Shown here one piece after another: positions 63,631 through 64,000 of a stretch of DNA of 64,000 nt (its first letter is position 1; each line of letters opens with the position of its first letter). The DNA comes from JADHUC01 sp964623055 (GTDB lineage Bacteria > Planctomycetota > Planctomycetia > Pirellulales > Pirellulaceae), in NCBI GenBank assembly GCA_964623055.1, contig CAZURK010000011.1, positions 45,731 to 109,730 on the forward strand, read 5' to 3'. Both the position numbers and the translations under genes were made by a program. The notes beneath the pieces were generated by a model that saw only the letters and a program-made list of their open reading frames with translations, was not told the DNA's origin and ran no database searches.

Positions 63631-64000
63631 CTGCCCAACACCTTCCGGCATCTACGGATTTGTCACCAGCCGGTAGGGTATGCTTCAGCATATCGGAGCC
63701 ATTTGCTCAACGCCTTTCGGCATCTACGGATTTGTCACACGATAGCCGACGCGTGAAACCCAACCACAAAGGAGTGCTCAACGCCTTTCGGCATCTACGG
63801 ATTTGTCACTAGGGCGGGAATGTGTAGAGCGTTTTCTGCCCGCTGTGCTCAACGCCTTTCGGCATCTACGGATTTGTCACTTGCCAGAATCAAGTATCCT
63901 TCGTTGTCCATCTCGGTGCTCAACGCCTTTCGGCATCTACGGATTTGTCACTCCCCAGGTCGCAACCGGCGTATCACAGCAACCGAGTGCTCAACGCCTT
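63631..64000 (-). CRISPR. distal end of a CRISPR array (continues past the window)
   Basis: Repeats of 36 bases at 63631, 63703, 63774, 63845, 63916 and 63987 (the last cut after 14 bases). On the plus strand each full repeat starts GTGCTCAACG and ends GATTTGTCAC. Units three to five are identical; the first has four mismatches and the second one, both toward their plus-strand 5' side. The spacers are 36, 35, 35, 35 and 35 bases and differ from each other. Minus-strand reading is preferred: the terminal repeat then decays at its 3' end, and the RNA contains a GCC-GAAA-GGC hairpin. The leader and cas genes would then be to the right of the window. The subtype cannot be assigned. Confidence 0.93.

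Noticed and set aside
63616..63634. Additional decayed CRISPR repeat half
   Set aside because: Matches the inner repeat at about 14 of 18 positions but abuts the first repeat without a spacer; it could be chance.
63375..63812. Protein-coding frame running into the CRISPR array
   Set aside because: It reads through repeats and spacers, which makes a coding role very unlikely.

Overview
The window looks like a chromosomal segment of a planctomycete (Planctomycetota). The grounds are: two copies of the planctomycete-typical TIGR03067 domain; a very high share of exported proteins; repeated PQQ/BamB-type propeller proteins, sialidase-fold proteins, a formylglycine sulfatase, sialate-O-acetylesterase (CE6) proteins, a PmoA-like DUF6807 protein, Tat-exported Gfo/Idh/MocA and sugar-isomerase-like proteins; and many intergenic palindromes of the kind scattered through planctomycete genomes. 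No rRNA, tRNA, complete insertion sequence or replication origin was seen. All calls rest on reading the sequence and on recalled family knowledge; no database search was run.

Layout. Bases 1-5900 hold small and poorly characterised genes on both strands (a TPR/TIGR03067 protein cut by the window edge, DUF4919-like, zinc-ribbon and DUF4189 proteins) and an unusual ferritin with an export signal. Bases 5906-20350 are mostly minus-strand genes for exported carbohydrate-active proteins: a GH42-like enzyme, an alpha/beta hydrolase, two sialidase-fold proteins, a PQQ propeller and an M20 amidohydrolase. They are interrupted by a frameshifted plus-strand YhcG/DUF1016 nuclease and a remnant of a GH36-type alpha-galactosidase. 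Bases 20350-31600 run on the plus strand: beta-helix protein, WD40/SUKH protein, GH2 enzyme, a collapsed CE6 esterase, and a secreted methyltransferase-like/PQQ fusion.

Bases 31600-37450 are partly a gene graveyard. They hold an intact CE6 esterase and a DUF3179-like gene, but also a chimera of a metallophosphoesterase start and a PQQ-protein tail, a STAS-domain gene with an early in-frame stop, and a receiver-domain gene with a degraded 3' end. Bases 37452-50956 carry a DUF6259-like hydrolase, two coupled hypothetical genes, an FG-GAP repeat protein, a second methyltransferase-like/PQQ fusion and a sulfatase. Bases 51044-63284 are a co-directional minus-strand block: alpha/alpha-toroid protein, sugar isomerase, DUF6807, glycoside hydrolase, Gfo/Idh/MocA, PQQ with EF-hands, serine hydrolase, hypothetical, DUF362, ThuA. 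The right edge (63631-64000) is the end of a CRISPR array that continues beyond the window; no cas genes are visible.

Taken together the genes suggest extracytoplasmic dismantling of complex, probably acetylated, sulfated and sialylated glycans: esterases and a sulfatase strip substituents, GH2/GH42/DUF6259/GH5-like enzymes cut the chain, and oxidoreductase, isomerase and ThuA proteins may handle oxidised (3-keto) sugars. This is inference from families; no substrate is proven. The most notable oddities are the exported ferritin, the paired secreted methyltransferase-like/PQQ fusions, a domain placed at opposite ends in two sialidase-fold proteins, palindromes translated inside the broken YhcG gene, and the CRISPR array.
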